16,223 nt of DNA, from positions 1 through 16,223 of the forward strand of contig JBBQSU010000088.1 of NCBI GenBank assembly GCA_038234815.1, in the 5' to 3' direction. The notes under the pieces were generated by a model. It was not told where the DNA came from and did not search any database. It was given only the letters and a program-made list of their open reading frames with translations. The position numbers and the translations under genes are program-made. Shown piece by piece: positions 13,855 through 16,223 of this stretch. Each line of letters begins with the position of its first letter. Positions within the stretch are counted from its first letter, which is position 1. The stretch comes from JBBQSU01 sp038234815. GTDB lineage: Bacteria > Planctomycetota > Phycisphaerae > Tepidisphaerales > Tepidisphaeraceae.

Positions 13855-13877
13855 ACGGCGGAGCGCCGTTAACGCTC
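13855..13877 (+). promoter_or_regulatory. Two mutually exclusive small hairpins before rplL
   Basis: ACGGCG (13855-13860) can pair with CGCCGT (13864-13869) over a GAG loop. Alternatively GAGCG (13861-13865) can pair with CGCTC (13873-13877). They share bases and cannot form together. The second ends two bases before the AAGGA ribosome site (13879-13883). This may tune rplL translation. The stems are short, so chance is possible. Confidence 0.3.
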
Positions 13878-13890
13878 TAAGGAATCAGTC

Positions 13891-14280
13891 ATGGCAGATT
13901 TTGCTACAGACATCGTTGAACTCGGCGACAAGCTCGCCGGTCTTACCCTCAAGCAGGCGGTGGACGTTGCCGCTTACCTCAAAGAAAAGCACGGCATCGA
14001 GCCTGCTGCCGGCGGCGTGATGATGGCCGGTGGTGGTGCCGCGGCCCCGGTCGAAAAGGAAGCCGAGAAGACCAACTTCGACGTGGTCCTCAAGACCGCC
14101 GGCGACAAGAAGATTCAGGTCATCAAGGTGGTCCGCGAAGCCACGCAACTGGGCCTCAAGGAAGCCAAGGATCTGGTGGAAGGCGCCCCCAAGGTCGTCA
14201 AGGAAGCCCTCCCCAAGGCCGACGCCGAGAAGCTCAAGAAGCAGCTCGAAGACCAAGGCGCGACCGTCGAACTCAAGTAA
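13891..14280 (+). CDS. rplL: 50S ribosomal protein L7/L12 (129 aa)
   Basis: L7/L12 forms the flexible stalk that recruits translational GTPases such as the EF-Tu encoded upstream. The N-terminal dimerisation helices (IVELGDKLAGLTLKQAVDV) are followed by an Ala/Gly hinge (GGVMMAGGGAAAP, about residues 41-53). The C-terminal domain has KTNFDVVLK, KKIQVIKVVREAT and GLKEAKDLVEGAPKVVKE. The ATG at 13891 has AAGGA eight bases upstream. Length fits the family. A strong terminator follows 43 bases after the stop, and rpoB is not downstream. Confidence 0.98.
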   Translation: MADFATDIVELGDKLAGLTLKQAVDVAAYLKEKHGIEPAAGGVMMAGGGAAAPVEKEAEKTNFDVVLKTAGDKKIQVIKVVREATQLGLKEAKDLVEGAPKVVKEALPKADAEKLKKQLEDQGATVELK

Positions 14281-14323
14281 GCACCGCTTAGCGAAGCTCG
14301 ATGGCTTGCAAGGAACTCAGAAG

Positions 14324-14355
14324 GCGATCCGTGTTTTACGGGTCGCTTTCTTTCT
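14324..14355 (+). terminator. Rho-independent terminator after rplL
   Basis: GCGATCCGT (14324-14332) pairs with ACGGGTCGC (14338-14346) over a GTTTT loop. All nine positions pair, one as T-G. The T-rich run TTTCTTTCT follows at once. This is the best terminator in the window and closes the tuf-to-rplL transcription unit. Confidence 0.88.
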
Positions 14356-14765
14356 GCGCTGCGCGTGCGGCCACCTTCCGTAAAGCACCTCCATTGGGCT
14401 CAATTCTGCTTCTGCGGCTTGGGCCTCTGGCCTAAGTCCGGCCCCAGGCCGGGCACCTGTGCCACTGAATCCACCACCCTCCACAAAATATTGCCACGCC
14501 GCCTCTGCCCCATAATCCCGTAATTTTCTTGCCATACCGGCCGGGTTTCGGCATGATCGCCTGCGCTACCGCTGGATTTAGCTAAGGGCGGTATCCGTAG
14601 TTTCAAACGTCTCAAAAGTCACGTTGTAGAGCAGCCGATACATCCAGAGTAAGTAGCCAACGCGCCGTTATTTGATGCGCGGCAGTGGCCGTCGCTGGTG
14701 TCGAGCCGTAAAGCCCTTTTCCGCCGCCCCTTCTTTTGCCTTGCGGCGCAGACGAGAGTGAGATT
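14356..14765 (+). other. Gene-free structured spacer before the sigma factor gene
   Basis: No convincing gene lies in these 410 bases. Two back-to-back GC hairpins are present: CTTGGGCC (14418-14425) with GGCCTAAG (14429-14436), loop TCT; and CCGGCC (14438-14443) with GGCCGG (14447-14452), loop CCA. Further on TACCGC (14567-14572) pairs with GCGGTA (14588-14593), enclosing the palindrome TTAGCTAA. The promoter of the sigma gene should be here, but I see no good -35/-10 pair. GAGAGTGAG before 14766 is the probable ribosome site. Confidence 0.5.
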
Positions 14766-15590
14766 ATGTCCTCAGTCGCCGTTCAATCCGGTTTGCAGTT
14801 GTATCTGCGTCAGATCAATGACTCCCGGTTATTGACTGCCGGCGAGGAAAAAGACCTTGCCCGCAAGATTATCCACGAAAATGACATGATGGCCCGTGAG
14901 CGGATGGTGCGCTCCAATCTCCGCCTGGTGGTGAACATCGCCAAGAATTTCATCAATCGCGGGCTGCATTTACAGGATTTGATCGAAGAGGGGAACCTCG
15001 GCTTGCTCAAGGCGGTGGAAGGTTTCGATCCCGAGAACGGCTGCCGCTTCAGCACTTACGCCAGCTGGTGGATCAAGCAGGCGATCAAACGCGCGCTGAT
15101 CAACAGCGTGCAGCCGATTCACGTCCCGGCCTACATGATCGAGATGATGTCGCAGCTTAAGAAAGCCATTCGGCAACTCGAGGATCAACTCGGTCGTCCG
15201 CCCAGCATCGAGGAGCTATCGACGCATCTGAAAATGAGCGTCAAGAAACTGAAGATTATCCGCAAGGCGGTGAAGGCGTACCATTCGCCGACGCAATTTG
15301 CCACCGATGATAACGAGATGACGCTGAACGATGTTGTCGCCGACACGCACAACCCCGGGCCGGACCAGATCGTTCACAGCCTCGACGAAATCCGGCACCT
15401 TTCCCGCCTGCTTAACAGCATCGACCAGCGCGCGTCCAAAATCCTGAAACTTCGCTACGGCCTTGAAGGCGGCGAACCCCTCACGCTGAAAGAAATCGGC
15501 GAAAAAATCGGTTTAACCCGCGAGCGCGTGCGGCAGATCGAACACGAGGCCCTCGAACGCCTCCGCGATTCAATGATGGTCGGCGCGTAA
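14766..15590 (+). CDS. RNA polymerase sigma-70 factor, RpoD/SigA-like (274 aa)
   Basis: This protein directs RNA polymerase to promoters. Region 1.2 (LQLYLRQINDSRLLTAGEE, about residues 10-28) is followed by region 2 with RERMVRSNLRLVVNIAKNF, LIEEGNLGLLKAVEGFDP and the -10-recognising FSTYASWWIKQAIKRAL (95-111). Region 3 (LEDQLGRPPSIEELSTHLK) precedes region 4, whose helix-turn-helix TLKEIGEKIGLTRERVRQIE (240-259) reads the -35 box. There is no region 1.1 and the total length is short, so it is either a compact primary sigma or a group 2 factor; I cannot decide from the sequence. ATG at 14766 is preferred over a frame extension to 14736 because GAGAGTGAG precedes it. Confidence 0.93.
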   Translation: MSSVAVQSGLQLYLRQINDSRLLTAGEEKDLARKIIHENDMMARERMVRSNLRLVVNIAKNFINRGLHLQDLIEEGNLGLLKAVEGFDPENGCRFSTYASWWIKQAIKRALINSVQPIHVPAYMIEMMSQLKKAIRQLEDQLGRPPSIEELSTHLKMSVKKLKIIRKAVKAYHSPTQFATDDNEMTLNDVVADTHNPGPDQIVHSLDEIRHLSRLLNSIDQRASKILKLRYGLEGGEPLTLKEIGEKIGLTRERVRQIEHEALERLRDSMMVGA

Positions 15591-15620
15591 GACGGGTCAT
15601 TTTGCATTTCTCACGCTCAT

Positions 15621-15636
15621 CGACCCATTGGGGTCG
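15621..15636 (+). terminator. Weak hairpin after the sigma factor gene
   Basis: CGACCC (15621-15626) pairs with GGGTCG (15631-15636) across ATTG, 31 bases after the sigma gene stop. Only CTTC follows, with no real T-tract, so termination here would be weak or Rho-dependent. Confidence 0.3.
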
Positions 15637-15693
15637 CTTCAACAAGTCCTGGCGAGTCCTACCTTTGCTCACAAAGTATCGGTTTTTAATCCC

Positions 15694-15721
15694 TTGACTC
15701 CGGGCCGGTCTGGCCTACCCT
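15694..15721 (+). promoter_or_regulatory. Candidate promoter of the DUF151 gene
   Basis: TTGACT (15694-15699) is followed after 16 bases by TACCCT (15716-15721), a good -35 but a modest -10. It lies 28 bases before the start codon, with AGGGAG at 15736-15741 as ribosome site, so geometry is right for a short leader. Confidence 0.4.
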
Positions 15722-15749
15722 GAAAGTCGCTTTTTAGGGAGCGCGTCGC

Positions 15750-16154
15750 ATGTCTGTACAGATGGAATTGCACCGAATCATCATTAACGAGGTTGCCGAG
15801 TCCCAGATCATCGTTTTGAAGGAAGTGGACGGCGAGCGCAGCTTTCCGATCGTCATCGGCAATTCCGAAGCCTTCGCTATCGACCGCAGGCTGAAAGGTC
15901 TGCACACCCCGCGGCCGTTAACGCACGACCTGATGGCCAATGTGATCGAGAAGATGGGAGGTTCGCTGGAGCGGATCGAGATCACCCATTTGGACCAGCA
16001 CACGTTTTTTGCCCTGCTGCATATTCGGGTGAACGGCAAAGACGTAACGGTGGACAGTAGGCCCAGTGACGCGATTGCCCTGGGCGCGGCCGCGGCGGTG
16101 CCGATCTTTGTGGCCGAGAGCGTGCTGGAAGAACTGGGCCGGGCGGGCAAATAG
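15750..16154 (+). CDS. Bifunctional nuclease family protein, DUF151 (134 aa)
   Basis: The protein is almost entirely one BFN (DUF151) domain, whose plant member was reported to have both RNase and DNase activity and whose bacterial biochemistry is less clear. Visible family motifs are VLKEVDGERSFPIVIG, a following EAFAI helix, RPLTHDLMANVIEKMGG, and the strongly conserved DSRPSDAIALGAAA near residues 107-120. There is no signal peptide, so it is cytoplasmic. AGGGAG and a promoter-like sequence immediately upstream suggest its own transcription, separate from the sigma factor gene 160 bases before it. The last 69 bases of the window contain no further gene I can support. Confidence 0.92.
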   Translation: MSVQMELHRIIINEVAESQIIVLKEVDGERSFPIVIGNSEAFAIDRRLKGLHTPRPLTHDLMANVIEKMGGSLERIEITHLDQHTFFALLHIRVNGKDVTVDSRPSDAIALGAAAAVPIFVAESVLEELGRAGK

Positions 16155-16223
16155 GCGATCAAAATCTAGGCAAGCAGCCCGGGCAGAGGGGACAATGCGC
16201 GCCCGGCACGCAGAGGTTGACTT

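Overview
The window looks like a chromosomal segment of a GC-rich planctomycete-type bacterium (Planctomycetota, possibly Phycisphaerae-like). The lineage call is an inference. It rests on an EF-Tu whose G2 loop reads KTVTI instead of the usual RGITI (a form I associate with planctomycetes), an L33 without its zinc ligands, a mix of genes with and without clear Shine-Dalgarno sites, and spacer-rich ribosomal operons.

Region 1 (1-2057) is accessory DNA. It opens with the last 40 codons of a transposase, followed by a cluster of palindromic 11-mers. Then come four small plus-strand ORFs separated by three ~100-bp elements with the architecture of integron attC sites: complementary GCATAAC/GTTATG or GGATAAC/GTTATCC ends around a GC-rich imperfect palindrome. 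No integrase is in view, so this is a cassette array seen without its integrase. All four cassette proteins have predicted membrane segments. The last cassette lacks an attC and runs into the next gene, so the array appears truncated there.

Region 2 (2058-5554, minus strand) is a two-gene operon joined by an ATGA overlap: an unrecognised 562-residue protein, then a FAD-dependent oxidoreductase with an N-terminal beta-sandwich-like domain. A 600-bp gene-free spacer follows.

Region 3 (6157-7626) is a RhlE-type DEAD-box RNA helicase with a basic tail.

Region 4 (7708-14355) is the translation/transcription cluster: a strong sigma70-type promoter, structured leader, tRNA-Thr(GGT), tuf, rpmG, tRNA-Trp(CCA), secE, nusG, a lipoprotein gene, a small membrane-protein gene, rplK, a frameshifted small gene, rplA, rplJ, rplL and a strong intrinsic terminator. 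The order matches the conserved bacterial tuf-secE-nusG-rplKAJL block. It is interrupted by two envelope-protein genes, a decayed gene, and palindromic insert-like spacers between tRNA-Thr and tuf, tuf and rpmG, and rplJ and rplL. rpoB does not follow rplL.

Region 5 (14356-16154) holds a 410-bp structured gene-free spacer, a primary-type sigma70 factor and a DUF151 bifunctional-nuclease-family protein.

The parts most worth a second look are the attC cassette array and its broken ends, the palindromic inserts in the ribosomal cluster, the leader hairpin that invades the tRNA-Thr 5' end, and the doubly frameshifted gene between rplK and rplA.
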